Shown: one piece after another, positions 13,265 through 27,100 of the stretch
Layout of the letters: every line of letters starts with the position of its first letter
Numbering within the stretch: position 1 is the first letter of the stretch
Assembly (NCBI GenBank): GCA_964036665.1
Contig: OZ038528.1
Coordinates: 19,641,245 to 19,705,244, forward strand
Length of the DNA stretch: 64,000 nt
Direction of reading: 5' to 3'
DNA from: Gordius sp. MW1
Lineage: Eukaryota > Nematomorpha > Gordioida > Gordea > Gordiidae
Notes under the pieces: model-generated
Seen by the model: the letters and a program-made list of their open reading frames with translations, nothing else
What the model was told of the DNA's origin: nothing
Database searches by the model: none
Program-made: the position numbers and the translations under genes

Positions 13265-13984
13265 TAGGGCTGCACCGATATCGATATCGGTATCGGTACC
13301 GATATCACGATTTTTTAACGATATCGGTATCGGTTATTAATCGACCGATACCGATACCGATACCGATACTTGAAACTTTTTTTACAAATATTTTATATTT
13401 GTTAGAGCTGTATATCTATATACTTTTTAAATTAAATTTTACTTAATTGCTGTTAAATCTAATTTATTTTTTCATTGATTTATTCATTCAAATTTCTACC
13501 ACCACTTATTTATATTATTATGTAAGTTAGTTTATATTTAAAATTTATAATATAATGTATTTATTTTTATATTATATATTGTATATACGATTTTTAATAT
13601 ATATATTATATAATATTTATCAACAAAGCATTTAAAATATTTTAAATTAGAATAACATTCTATGTTGTGTATTATTAATTCAAATGGCCTTACATTGACT
13701 TTATTTAAATTAAATTATATTTAGGTCTAAAAGCAAGTCATTAATTTGGAATTATTTTATAATTGATGAGAACTCAGCACATATTGCAGCCTGTACAATT
13801 GATAACTGCAATAAATATGAAAAAAAAATTTGGAATATTTTAAATAAAGCTTAATAAATATTAACAGGTGTCATTTTTATAAGATGTAAAATATCGGTAT
13901 CGGTATCGGTATATTTATTTAAATATCGGTAGTATCGGTATCGGTATCGGTATCGGTTAAAAATTTGATATCGGTGCAGCCCTA
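13265..13984. mobile_element. hAT-type non-autonomous element, 720 bp
   Basis: TIRs TAGGGCTGCACCGATATC / GATATCGGTGCAGCCCTA, with an exact 8-bp target duplication ATAATATG (13257-13264 and 13985-13992). The duplicated octamer is part of the surrounding satellite monomer, which reads through when the element is removed. Both subterminal regions consist of iterated TATCGG hexamers (about 110 bp left, about 90 bp right). The middle is AT-rich with no transposase ORF. Confidence 0.95.
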
Positions 13985-14830
13985 ATAATATGACTTTTTG
14001 TCCGTCCGCTGGCTGCTGACCAATGAATAAAATTACCATTGGTCAAATTGTGCATAGATTTTTTTCTTTTTTTTCGTCTCTTGTATTTATATCCTTTTTG
14101 ACCGTGTCCTGGCTAGTGACCAATGAAAAAAATGACCACTGGCCAAAGTGTAGCAAATTTTTTTCTATTTGTTAAATATAGCCTATTTGGCCGTTTGCTG
14201 GCTACTGACCAAAAAAAATGACCACTGGCCAATATGAGATTAAGATCAAATTTTTTTCTAGCTTATAATTATTGGCCAGTATTTGGCAGTCTGCTGGTTA
14301 CTAACAAATGGAAAAAATGACCACTGGCCAAAGTGAGATTAAAATCCATTTTTTTCTAGATTATAATTATAGGCTAGTTATTTGGCTGTCTGCTAACCAT
14401 TAGATAAAATGACCACTGGTCAAAGTGATGAAAAAAATGACCAATGGCCAAGGTCTGATTGGAAATTTTTTTCGTTTTATAATATCTAGTTTTACTATGC
14501 GCATGATTTAAATAGAGTCTATAGTCATAATTCAAATTATGGGTCGCCTACACCAAATTGTTTAAATTTATACTGTATCAAAAAAACTCTAAATTGAAAG
14601 TTGTACGTTTTGGAAGGATGACTATTGGCTTTTCCAAGGTCATACCCTTAATTTGCGTTCCTTTCATGATTTTGATTAATTTAGAAGTTGATAAATAAGA
14701 ATGAATGAAAGGAAACCTATTCCTCAATAAATAAAGTATTAATAAGTGTTTTATAGCCGGTTTTACAAAAATTTAACTTTTTAAATATTTGTATATATAA
14801 TTAACTAATCATTTCATTTTGAGTTTTATA

Positions 14831-14995
14831 TCCCCCTATTGGCATTCTCGCCCCTTCCCACCTTTCCCGCCCACAAATTGCATAGCAAATATGCTACGTT
14901 TACCCGGATTATAGATGAGTTTCGTTCCCCCATCCCTCCTGCACCTCCCTCCCCTCTTTCCCGCCTTCCCTTCCCCTTCCGGCCCTGGTTTAATA
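14831..14995 (+). repeat. C/T-rich block closing the composite repeat (copy 1)
   Basis: CCCCTATTGGCATTCTCGCC, a CCCACAAATTGCATAGCAAA stretch, then ~60 bp of CCCTCCC/CCTTCC runs and TTCCGGCCCTGG. Matches 20690-20875 (reverse) and 40365-40525. The internal AAATTGCATAGCAAA mirrors the AATTTATGGGC start of the unit. Confidence 0.85.
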
Positions 14996-17275
14996 AAAAC
15001 TATTAATGTTTTAGCTACTATGACTAATGGCGGAATAGCAATATTTTGTATCACCACCGCCACATTTAAGGGAGCTTGGCAGACATTTTTGAACTGTTCC
15101 TACATTGAATTTAACCTTTATAATAAATTCTAGCTACCAATGGGATAGTTTAATAAAATATGAATTTTATAGAGAACGCTCCAAAAGTGGACAAGGCTTT
15201 ATATATAAATTATGAAAAATCGATTCATAATTCCAGCGTTGTTCTTATTAATTTTTAAAATCATAGGGCATTACCCTTTAATGTTTGTATTTTGTATTGA
15301 AAGCTCTTTCAACCAATGTTTAGATAGGTCCCATATGTTTATATAGTCATCCTTATGTGATATTGTCGCAGATGAGTTAAAAATTCGTGGATATAGTTAT
15401 GGACAATTTATCGATGAAAATTCTTCTGCAACATTTTCCTTTAAATCGCTTGTATTGTTTGTAGTGTATTTGCGGTGTTTGCGAGTGGAAATCCATTTTT
15501 GTGTTATTTAAACTCAAAGTGTTAAAAACTTTTTAAGGAGCTGCTGCAATGAGTAGAAAAAACTTCTTTAATTAATGGCATAGGTTTATTAAAAAGGATT
15601 TACATTAAACCCCAAAACAAGGTTAATTTTTATATCGCAACGAACAATACAACACATTATGCTTGTTTGAAAATTGGTGTGAATCATGTATTAGAAGCGA
15701 GCGATTACGCTTTAACAATAAGTTTGTAAACAACGCGTATACAATCAATAACGCGTGTAATAATAATAGTAGAGCGAGAGGAGAGGGGAAGGAAGGATGG
15801 AGTGGGTAATAGTTGTAGGTGCACACAAGATTTAAAACACCATCCTCTTCAATATCACTTCCTCCCGGCGAGATCCATGTTTGGACCTGAGTCTTCGGGA
15901 GACATCAAGCAATTTTTCTTCCGGTTAGGTGTTATGACATTAGTATCCAACAACATTAAGCATTTCCTCTGAAGACCTAGGGCTCTCCCTTGTTTTTGGG
16001 TTGACGAGTCATGTGTACACTACACAATCGGTTTTAAATATCTTCTAATAGGTTTTTAAGATTTCAGAGGTTCTTTACCTTCTCGTGGTTGTCGGGTCGA
16101 GAAAGAAGGGGGGGCAGACATGATAGTAAAAATATTATTAAAAACCACACTTTGGAACGAGATATTCCTCTTTTTTTTTACTTGTTCGACTAACATCTAT
16201 TTGCCAGTCGCAAATGGGCACAAGCTAAAGGGTAAACAAAAGAGACGCAGGGTGCCCAAAATTATAATTTATTAAAAGCGTTCCTAGCCAACGTACAAAT
16301 AGGTTCGTTACTTAATCACGAACCATAGGCTAAAAATATAACACTCGATGTACTTTGCAAACTGCACCACTGACTATCATATTCACTTGGGAGCCGAAAA
16401 CTATATGACAAGTAACCATTGACTCGACTACGATGGTATTAAGTTTCATCGAACTAAATGTGACGTTCCGGGAACCAACCTACACTCAATGCGCAACCAT
16501 CATCAATGTTTGCATACCCAGAGGATACGATTATATTAAACCTACTTAGAGGTGCTTAATCCACATTAGGTCATTACGGGCAAAAATATTAAAATTTTCT
16601 TATTAATTTACAAATTAATAAAAAATTATCTTATATATAACAAAAGTGTTTTTAGATTTAGAGAATTTGTCGTTTTGCCCTTCTCTGAATAACCAACTAA
16701 TGCATTCCCGTTGGCTAAGCCAATGTTTAAGATGAATGTGCGCATTTAAATATTAATATATTAAGTGAGGTTTTGATTAAAGGATTATAATCGAAAAAAA
16801 TACAATGTATCAAGTATGGCACGGGATAATTTTAAAAATTGTAATTTTACTATCCCCCAATCATGTCGATATCCATTTATTTTTTAAAAGAGTTTTACTT
16901 ATAGTTAATTTTTGGGTCACAAAAAGTATTCAAAATCAATATCGAGTTTGACTCATTTTACACTCCTCTATAGTTCCCAATATTTGACTAATAAAATATA
17001 GGGAACATAGTATTTTTATTCATATATTTTTACTATTTTAAAATTATAATACTCAATACGCATAGCAATGACTGCAAATTTCTCTCTACCATGTAACATC
17101 TGTAAATATATTTGGGGTGTTCTTTATAAACCAGGCGTTTCACCCATTAACCCTCTGACCCATTACACCTTATAATTGAGTTGATTGCCAAAACCAATTG
17201 AAAAGTTGCACTAAACTAATGATCCTTTGTAACCCATGTGTCATGCTCAAACATTAAAAAGTCTGTTAAAATATA
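14996..17275. other. Intergenic, no gene recognised
   Basis: AT-rich with a few GC-richer islands (15840-16120 and 16400-16560), but I found no convincing exon, RNA gene, LTR or TIR in it. Confidence 0.45.
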
Positions 17276-17446
17276 CATGGGCGTAGCCAAGGGGGGGGGG
17301 GGGCAGGGAGGGGCGGCCGCCCCCCTCTAAATCATAAAATTTGTTGAAATTTATTAAAATTATGGCTAGATTTTAAAAAATGATCATTTTGCCCCTCCTT
17401 AAGTCATTATTGCCCCCCTCTAATACCAATGCTGGCTACGCCCATG
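17276..17446. mobile_element. CATGGGCGTAGCC-family MITE, 171 bp
   Basis: Perfect CATGGGCGTAGCC / GGCTACGCCCATG ends, exact 8-bp target duplication AAAATATA (17268-17275 and 17447-17454). Carries a G12 run followed by the self-complementary GGGGCGGCCGCCCC. Confidence 0.95.
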
Positions 17447-18199
17447 AAAATATAGGCAAACAAATTGCATTTAATCGATACAGCAAAAATCAGGGTCATT
17501 TACAATATTAACGAAAAGTATCTAAATTTTGAATTTTTCTTATTAATATTTCGCAACATATGGTATCGGCGTTGACGTCATGAGATTTCCAATAATTAAA
17601 GCATGTATTATGTATTAGATGGGAAGAAATAAGTACTGATTTTTCCGATCTCTAGAGTCTTCCCCTCTCTTTATTCCTTCGTTTTTCTATTGTTTTATTT
17701 TATTGACTTTGATTTTGCTTCAAATTTATCCGAACCCATCTCGCAATATTTAAAGGCCTGGTAGAAGGCAATATAGACATTCACCCATATTTTTTAAGGT
17801 AATATTAAAAACGACCCTTTTAAATATTTTTTAATTCTATCAATACTATCTACTAATGCCCAAGCGTCTGCAAATTTATATTATCGTGTTAATTTACGTT
17901 TATTTATAAATTCGATAAGAAATATTTTATTAAAAACTGATATTTAAAGTTTAAAATCAATTATAATTGGTTCAAATTTATTATGCCCCATACTTTTTGA
18001 TATTAATTTTTAAATACGTTTTCAAATTAAACTTATTCTACTTTTAATATATCATACAAATTTGGCAGTAATTACTAATCGATATATTAATAATAATCAT
18101 TTGGATGAGAGCCAGTGTGAATTTAATCTCCGTAGCATTTTAGAGTTACTTTAACTAAATGTTTATTTTTATTCACACATTTAGGTTTTAGCAAATATA

Positions 18200-21100
18200 A
18201 TGGAGAAAAGTAAATTAATTAAATTTAATTTTGCTGTCTCGTCCAAAAAAATTGTCTACTCCATGATCCTATTAAACCTGTTGGTTTTGGCGACGGTAGC
18301 AATTCAAAAAGTCAAGGCAGAAGAGGGTGACGAAGAAGTTATTGAAGATGTGATTAGAGAAACATTTGAAAATATGGTGGACCAAAAGGATTATGTCGCT
18401 GTCATATTTTGTAAGTTTTTTGATTAATAACTTATTAACAAATAATAATAATTAGTTTAAAAAACCTACTAATAACCACCATGATTTTTTTTGAAAAATT
18501 GATATATATTGGTAATTTCTGTCGAATTTACTTCCCTTTATTAAAATTACCTTATAAATCAAGGAGATTTTAGATTATAATAATGAATATTTAACTAATT
18601 GAGAAAATTTGTCTTAACTTAAGTTTGCAAAAATTCAATTTTTATTCGAATATTTTTTAAGTAGGAAATTATAATAATAAATGAAATTAATGGGCATTAA
18701 TTTTATTTGTTAAATAAGTTTGGCAAAATGAATTTAATATAAATTAAACAAATGTAGCTCCATCAACGTGTATTTTGGCCACAAATTAAATTATTTTATC
18801 TTATTTGCAGCTTCAGTTATCCTTATACAAGTTATTTTACATGTATTAAAACAGTTACAATTTAATGCACATTAATTGAAATTAAGCATACTTTTAAATA
18901 AACAAATTAAAAAAAAAATTCTTTTTGAAACTAACTCATAAAGCGCTAACAAAAATGATGGTTTTTTCGCCTTTTTATTGGCCTTTATTTAACATTACTT
19001 TCATTTCATTTATATTATTTTTTGGCAACGTCTTGAATTTAAATTAAATTTAAACAATTGTCCTTATATCTGTCACTTATGTATAATTAAATTACCGATG
19101 GCTGAACAGAAACACCAAATAATTTGATTTAATAGAATTTGCCAATTTTTTTATGCATGCAAATGTTTTAATAACGGATGAATCAAAGCAGATTACAATT
19201 AGATAATCTGCGTCCTTTAATAAAATGACTCGAACTAATTTCTAACAAAAAATTAATCTCATATTGGAGTTGTTTCTAATGGATTCAAAATATCATAAGG
19301 GAGTTGTTTCTAATGGATTCAAAATATAAAAATCCTGCATCCGCATATATATATAATAAATGTTACTAAAGGCTTAAAATAACATAACGCAAAAGGATTG
19401 CAATTATAATTTTTCGTATTTATGGATTAAATCTAACACTAAGATCTAATAGGGCTACAGAAAATTGACTTTAATATAATTAAGCTTAAATTATGTTATA
19501 AATATGTTCTTATATGTTAGATTCAATTTCTCAGTTTTTAATTTATTACTTAAATTTTTGTAGGAATATAATTTATATCAATGTTTTGTGAATTACAAAT
19601 GAGTGTTAGCCTTTTTGGCTAATTTTTGATCTACTTTTCTTCAATTTATTATCTTGCTTTTTGACGATGTAATAGATATATTATTTCATTCTAAGTAACT
19701 TTTATATATTGTTTGTCATTTTTTTAAATTTCACGACAACTCAATTATAATAAATCATAAATACACAATTTTTGACTGTTCAAACAATTTGATTATAAAA
19801 ATTTAATCAGAATTCAAAGTTTTAACATTAAAGAAAGAATGTCTGAATCCTATCTATGGTTAAAAACCTTTGATCAGTTATTTAATGCTTTTTTACAAAC
19901 AAAAAGTTACAAGCCTCTTTATACAAGTTTTCCAATTCAAAAACATAGATGTTGCTAAGTATTAGTATTTTTTTTAAATTTTCCGCTAGTTTTAAAATTC
20001 TCAATTGAAATAAATTATTATACAAATTCCTGAAACACTGCTAAATTTATCTGTAATGTGGAACTAAGGTGTTGAAAAACACTTAACCGTACCTTTATCA
20101 AAATGTTAACGTTTTTTTAATCCCCGATTTGTTCAGTAAAATACGATGAAATCATGGGCAGGGCGAACATTGGAATTATAGGGGGGCAATAATGATTTAG
20201 GAAGAAGCAAAATGTTTAATTTTTGAAATTTTATTTAATTTCAACAAAATTTTGGATTTAGAGGTGGGCAGCCACCCCTCCCTGCCCCCCCCCCGGCTAC
20301 GCCTGGATGAAATATATATAAGGCGATGGCATATGAATCTATAGCTAAGAAGGTTGTGGATGCTAGAATTGCAGGATATATAGTTTTTAAATCACATATC
20401 TAATTATTTAAAATTTTGAGCTCGATGTCAATAATTTTAGTCAACTTGAATTTTGAAGATAAAAAGCTTTGTAATGAGGGGCAAAATAATGTTTGTTACA
20501 AAATTTATTCAATAATTTCATAAAATTTCTGATAATTTTTTGGACCAGCCCAAAATTCTTTCAATCTAAAAGCACTGAAAAGGTAAATAATTGATAAAAT
20601 GAGAAAAATTCAAGTCGGACTATTAAATGTTTATCCAATATTTATTTCGTTTTTAATGTCATTTTGTTTTGCACCCTCTCCGCAAGTCTGCCCCAATCCA
20701 TTTAAACAAAACTCGGGCCTTCGGCCCTCGTGGGAAGGGGGAGAAGGGAAGGGAAGAGGGGAAGGGAAGGGGGGACGACTCATCTGTACTTCGTATAAAT
20801 GTATCATATTTGCTATGCAATTTATGGGCGAGAAAGGTGGGAAGGGGCGAGAATGCCTATAGGGGGGTATTAAATGCCTAATGATTAATTAATTATTTAT
20901 ACAAATTTTCCATTATAGGCAAAATGATAAAGGCAAAATGTAATATAGGCAAGGGTTAGGGTTAGATTTAGTGTTTGCATCTAGTTGCGTATTACATTAG
21001 TTTTTATTGATTATGGGTCTAACAAACATTATATTATAAAACAACACAATGTTAAGAATTTGCAGAATTGTTGGGAGAAATTTTTTGTTAAATTTGAACA

Positions 21101-24100
21101 ATTTTTAATTAAAAAAATCAAAAATTTGGCCAATGGTCACTTTTTCTCTATTGGTCAGTACCAACAGATACTCTATAAGTCAATGATAGCCAAAAAAATG
21201 GAAAAAAAAATTTTGATGCTCACTTTGGCCAATGGTCATTTTTTTCCATTGGTCAGCAGCCAGGACACGGTAAAAGTGGATATAAATTCATAAGAGTAAA
21301 AAAAACGAAAAAAAAATTTTCAAATCACATTTTGGCCAATGGTCATTTTTTTCCATTGGTCAGCAGCCAGGACACGGTAAAAGTGGATATAATTCATAAT
21401 AGTCAAAAAAAACGAAAAAAAAGTTTTCGAATCACATTTTGGCCAATGGTCATTTTATTCCATTGGTCAGCAGCCAGCGGACGGCCAAAAAGTGATAATA
21501 GCAATGGTAGTAACAGGAACAATCATAATAGTCAAAAAAAAACGAAAAAATAAACTCGGATTCACATTTTGGCCAATGGTCATTTTTTTCAGTGGTCAGC
21601 AGCCAACGGACGGCCAAAAAGTCTTATTATCAATGATAGTAACAAGAACAATCATAAGAGTCAAAAAAACCCGGGATTCTAACCCAAAAACTAGTTAAAT
21701 TGCATAGCAATTAAAAGTAAACAACTTTTATTTATGTTTATTATATAACATTGGTCAGCAGCCAGCGGACGACCAAAAAGTCATAATAGCAATGGTAGAA
21801 ACAGGAACAATCATAATAGTCAAAAAAAAACGAAAAAAATAATTTCGATTCACATTTTGGCCAATGGTCATTTTTTTCATTGGTCAGCAGCCAGCGGACG
21901 GCCAACAATTCTTATTATCAATGATAGTAACAAGAACAATCATAAGAGTCAAAAAAACTCAGGGATTCTAACCCCAAAACTAGTTAAATTGCATAGCAAT
22001 TAAAAAGTAAACAACTTTTATTTATGTTTATTATATAACTAGTTAAGTTGCATAGCATTAAAAGTAAACAACTTTTATCTATGTTTATTATATAATAGAT
22101 AATTTAACAAATCTTATATATAACACACCGAGGGAGATAGAGATGAGGGGTGGGGCACCTCTTATGCATCAATTTAAAAAATAACACAGCGAGGGAGATA
22201 GAGATGAGGGGTGGGGCACCTCTTTCTCATGCATTAATTTAAAAAATCGATAACCTAATATACCCAATGCAAATAGATAGGGAGGGTAACGGACAACGGA
22301 CAACGGACGGACAACGGACAACGGACGGACAACCAAAAAACGAGCCCATAAATTGCATAGCAATTAATATAGCAATTAATAAATACGGCTTTATCACTTC
22401 AGACATCTACTTTATTAACTTTAATTTACTTTGATCAAAAAATTAAGATATTTTTTCTCAAATATTTGAAAATTTCGCACACTAGCTTTATTTTATATGT
22501 GCGCGATTGATTTTAAGAACACAATGAGCGAATAATCGATTGTGTGTATGAATCTTAAACAGCTGTTTCGTCCCGTTCTCACTATTGTGATGCAGCTATC
22601 ATCCTACGATGCCCTTGATTGAAAAATTTGGAAAGAAAAGTTTCAAAAAAGAATCTTCCTTTAATCCGAATTATACAACATACTAATGCATAGTTGCAAT
22701 TGGCTCAGGCAAATATAAATATGGCAATTAACGAATTTCAAATTCTGTCTGGTCCGCAATTAATTTTTCTAATTTATTCACATAGAAAACCAGCTGTTGA
22801 AAGATTTATACATAAAATTGCATAGCAATTAAAAAAACCAGGATCATTCTATTGAGAGTGTTAGTGGGGAGTGTGGCAAATTAGTTTATATTGATACTTA
22901 TCGCCATAATAATTTATCTATGCCCTTAAACAAGTTTATAATTTAAATCCGTCCCCCTCGCGACAAACTAAATTTTTCAATGCCTATATGGTTCTTATTT
23001 TTGTATCAATAATAAAACTATTATAAAATTTAATATTTATGCAAAAGTAGATATTTAAATTATTAAGATAGATGCCTAACCCCCTTAATTTTAGCAAACT
23101 TTTCGTTCAAAAGCGAAAAAGATTTCAATAATTTATAAAAACTAAACGCAAAAAAGTGTATAGTTTTTAATTGATTAAATTTTTTTATAAAACTAAGCTT
23201 TTCGTATTTTTGTTTCACTCTCAAAAATAATAACTTATCACCTCTCACACCTCCTAATTTTCTTAAATATTTCCTTCCACTCTTAACTAATCAGAAAGTG
23301 TCTAAATAGCGAATCTATTAAAAGAGATTTATAACAAGTCCTAAAAGACTTCATGGTTTTTATTTGTAAACATGAAATTATATAGAATTCAATCTATAAT
23401 TTCTACAAATTTCGAACTTGGTTGGCAATTTAAACTTTCGCGCGATTTAAAAACTCACAAATTTATATTGGATCCTCAGAATAGCAAATAAAATAGAGAT
23501 TGTATCTTTCTACCAAAAAGCTAGATAACAAATATAGCTTTAATAAAGAATAATTGTAATTAAATTTCCAATATTTCAAAGAATCTGAACCCCTTGGATT
23601 ATGTCAGTACAAGCCTAGCTAACAGCAAACCACAAACTACAAAGAAATCAGTGGTAATCATTCTTATGTGTTCATCAGGTTATAACATAGAGGTGACCTT
23701 GGAGGAAAGAAAATGTGATAGAACTCTAGAAAATCTAGTGTAAAAAATCTGTGAAAATTTATCAATCAATAGTTGATCAATAGTTTGCCTGTGTGGAAGT
23801 TATTAAGACCTCGGATACGCTGATTAGTTGTTATTTCGGCGATTGCCAATTCGTTTAATTAAGTTACTCTATATACAATTACTACGACATACAGTTTGAG
23901 AAAAACGATGGACCTAATTTATAAACAAAAAAAAACATAGAAAAAATAATATATCTTAATTAAGGAAGAAGAGGCATTTTGGTAATTAACGTGTTACATT
24001 CATTTAGTGTTAGAATATTTTAACACAAAGTTTATAAATACAGTATAGCCTAACGCCTTCATTTAAAATTATGGAGGTTTCTAGTTATCTAAAAAATTGT

Positions 24101-27100
24101 GATTAAATCGCCTGGCTATTAATATTAGACAATACCATGGGCGTAGCCAAGGGGGGGGCATGGAGGTGCGGCTGCCCCCATCTAAATCCAAAAATTTGTT
24201 GAAATTTATTAAAATTATGGCTAAAATTTCAAAAAATGACGATTTTGCCCCTCCCTAAATCGTAATTGCCCCCTCTAGTTCCAATTCTGGCTACGCCCAT
24301 GGACATAACCCTACAATAGTTTCGTGTATATACAATATTAATTTCCGATGTTTGGCATATTTGAACCAAAAAATACTTGTTTTAACTTGTTTTTTTGAAG
24401 GTCTTATTTAAAACCAATAATAGTATATTTAAAATCAAACAAATGACTACAAACCATTTTACGAGTGCTCAAAGAAATGTTTATGGAAGCTTAGTTTAAT
24501 GAATTTATAAGTCCATTTTTGTGTCAAATTAGATTATACTCTATCAATCCCAGCACACTTACATTCTATTTTAACGTTTAAATGTAGGAATATCTAATTT
24601 TATAATTTGTATATATATATTATGAATATTGTAAATCGACCCAAGGGGTGGCAGAGATGGACATATACCCCGCCCCATAAATGCAAATTTTTTATAATTA
24701 AAAAAAATCATGGTTAGAATATTTATAATGTAATTTTCCTCCTCCATAATCTATATCAAGCTGTTTGCTACTCTAATATAAATCTTGGCCTCGTCTAAGC
24801 ATAGACTAAATAGACCGCTCATGACCGTATAAAATGTGTGTGTTTTTTTCCACCATTTTGATGTTCACATTATATAGCAATGATTATATAGAGTATAGTA
24901 ATTTATTAAATTATTTTAAAAAGGTGAATGAAACATATTGAACTAGTTAGATATCAACAACAGTATTTTAAAATAGATATTATTGACACATTTCATAAAA
25001 ATTAAAATGTAAAACTGTAATGATATTTGTTGAATCATTCAAGGGAGTGGCTTTAGAATTATAGGTTTGTCTTTTTGGTGTATCTTTCTAATAAATCATT
25101 TATCACAATACATAAATATTGTATCAATACTCAATTTGTTAGTTGGGAATTAATGATAAAGTAAAGAAGTATATAATGTACCCTCTCAAATAAGGTCAAT
25201 TATAAATTATAAAATTACAATAAAAATATGACCGGCCCTTTTATAATAAAATTTAAAAGCAGCATTTTCTTGCCAAATGTATTAGAAATTCAATTGTGAA
25301 TAATTTGAATAAAAACAATCAATAAAGGATATTAGGCTTACATGGCTTGGAAGATTAAAAATTGTACTGCATTTTCTCCCAATTGATAATAATTTGTTGA
25401 AGATGGTTAAAATTAAAACATTTCAGGTCTAAAATGATAGGAACATACGCGAGAATATTGCGTAATTGGAAATTCTCGATTGATGTTATGAAGCCAGGTC
25501 TTTGGAAGTTGCGGATTCTTCACTGGAAACCTAAATTGTTTAAAAATATGATACATTGTAATATATTAATTACTTATGGAATGAAAACGTTTTTACCTCT
25601 CCTGTTCGAACAAAACGGCACAGCGCAAAACGACATTATATGATATAGGACGGTAGTGACTATCAAAATGGAGGCAAATTGCACACACAATTTGCCATAT
25701 GGAACATATGACATGCGCAGTCTATGTAGTCTATTCGTCTAAGGTGGTTTTCACTTTTGTCCTTAATTACAATTTCTAATATGTACGTTTAAATAGAATT
25801 TTTAAATAATGTTACTAACATTAGATGAACATATACCCAAATTTACGTTTAAATTGTATAACGTTGAATACAACTTTTTCGCAGACACCAAAAGCTGTCA
25901 CAAATGCGACGAAGTTTTGGCCGAACTAGAGCACATAGATGATGATGCGGGACGCTATGGAATAGAAATGATTAAGGTTAATAACATAGAAGAAGCTAAA
26001 GAACACGGAGTAACCACGTTTCCCGCTATGATATATTGGCGCAAGGAAATCCCCATACTATATGATGGTAAACGACTAATTGAACCATATCAGTCAAAAC
26101 TATTTTATTTTTATATCATTTAAAAAGTCTTTATTAGGTATTTATAATAAGATAAGCATCTTATTTATCATTTTTAATGGCATTTCTGGTTCTATACTTA
26201 TAAACAAAGCCACGAAAACTGCATTAATCCATGACAATTTTAATTTTAGTCAGTAAAAGCCTTTTGTAAATAATGTAAGTAAGATGGTAAAACTAAGAAA
26301 ATTTATTCTACAAAAGATGGCCTAATGCATTTTTACAAATGTGATTACAGCCCGACTAGCCGTTCATTTTTAAATAATATTAAATCAGTTTAAAATTTTA
26401 AAAATCTTGTATAAGTTAATATACATTCAATCATACTATGATATGAATTAAATTAAGTGGGTTGCCATATTTAAGCGAGATATTTAATAGAGTCCTGCTA
26501 CACTTTCTATTTTTATTTGTTTCTTTAGGTGAATGGGATGATGACGCAGTTATAAAATGGTTATTGAGTCACAAAGAGAGCGTGGTCAAAGAGCTTAATG
26601 ACGAAAATTTTGACAGAATAACTCAGGTGGCCCAAGGGGGAGCATCGGGTGATTGGTTCGTTTTATTGTAAGTGATTTTAAAACTTAGTCAACCATTTGC
26701 AAAAATTCACTCTTGCTATGCTAGTTACGAGCCTTCCAACAATAAGACGGAGGAAATAATGCCCGTTTGGGAATTGGTAGCATCCAAGTAATACCACATT
26801 TACATCTAACAGTAATGAGATGGTTCTATCATATTTGATTAAATGTGTACATCAATGGGCGTAGCCAAGGGGGGGGGGCAGAGAGGGGCAGCTGCCCCCT
26901 TCTAAATGCAAAAATTTGTTGAAATTTATTAAAATTATGGCTAAAATTTTAAAAAATTATCATTTTGCCCTTCCCTAAATCGTTATTGCCCCCCTCTAAT
27001 CCCAATGCTGGCTACGCTACGCCAATATGTACATCCATTTATTCACTTAAAATCCGCCTTGCATTTTTGGAGTGATTATTTTAATTGCGAAAGTAGACAC

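Larger units (their letters stand above)
12505..14995 (+). repeat. Composite satellite-bearing repeat (copy 1)
   Basis: Begins with AATTTATGGGC followed by a (GTCC)n microsatellite (~12536-12572). Then come GGTTCGAATCCCGG units resembling a tRNA T-arm (12598, 12908 and a variant at 13182), and a tandem series of ~70-120-bp monomers. Each monomer has GGCCGTCCGCTGGCT, a GACCAATG box, and ATGACCA(T/C)TGGCC (about eight monomers to ~14470). After a spacer, the unit closes with a C/T-rich block (14831-14995). The same order recurs in inverted orientation at 22366-20690 and again at 40012-40525. A hAT element splits this copy at 13265-13984. Confidence 0.8.

Noticed and set aside
20599..20881. 70- and 87-codon open frames in the G/A-rich block
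   Set aside because: Both come from the repeat block of the composite satellite, found in three places; low-complexity translation.
25434..25643. 69-codon open frame in intron 1
   Set aside because: Lies wholly inside the 24800-25735 TIR element and has no transposase similarity.
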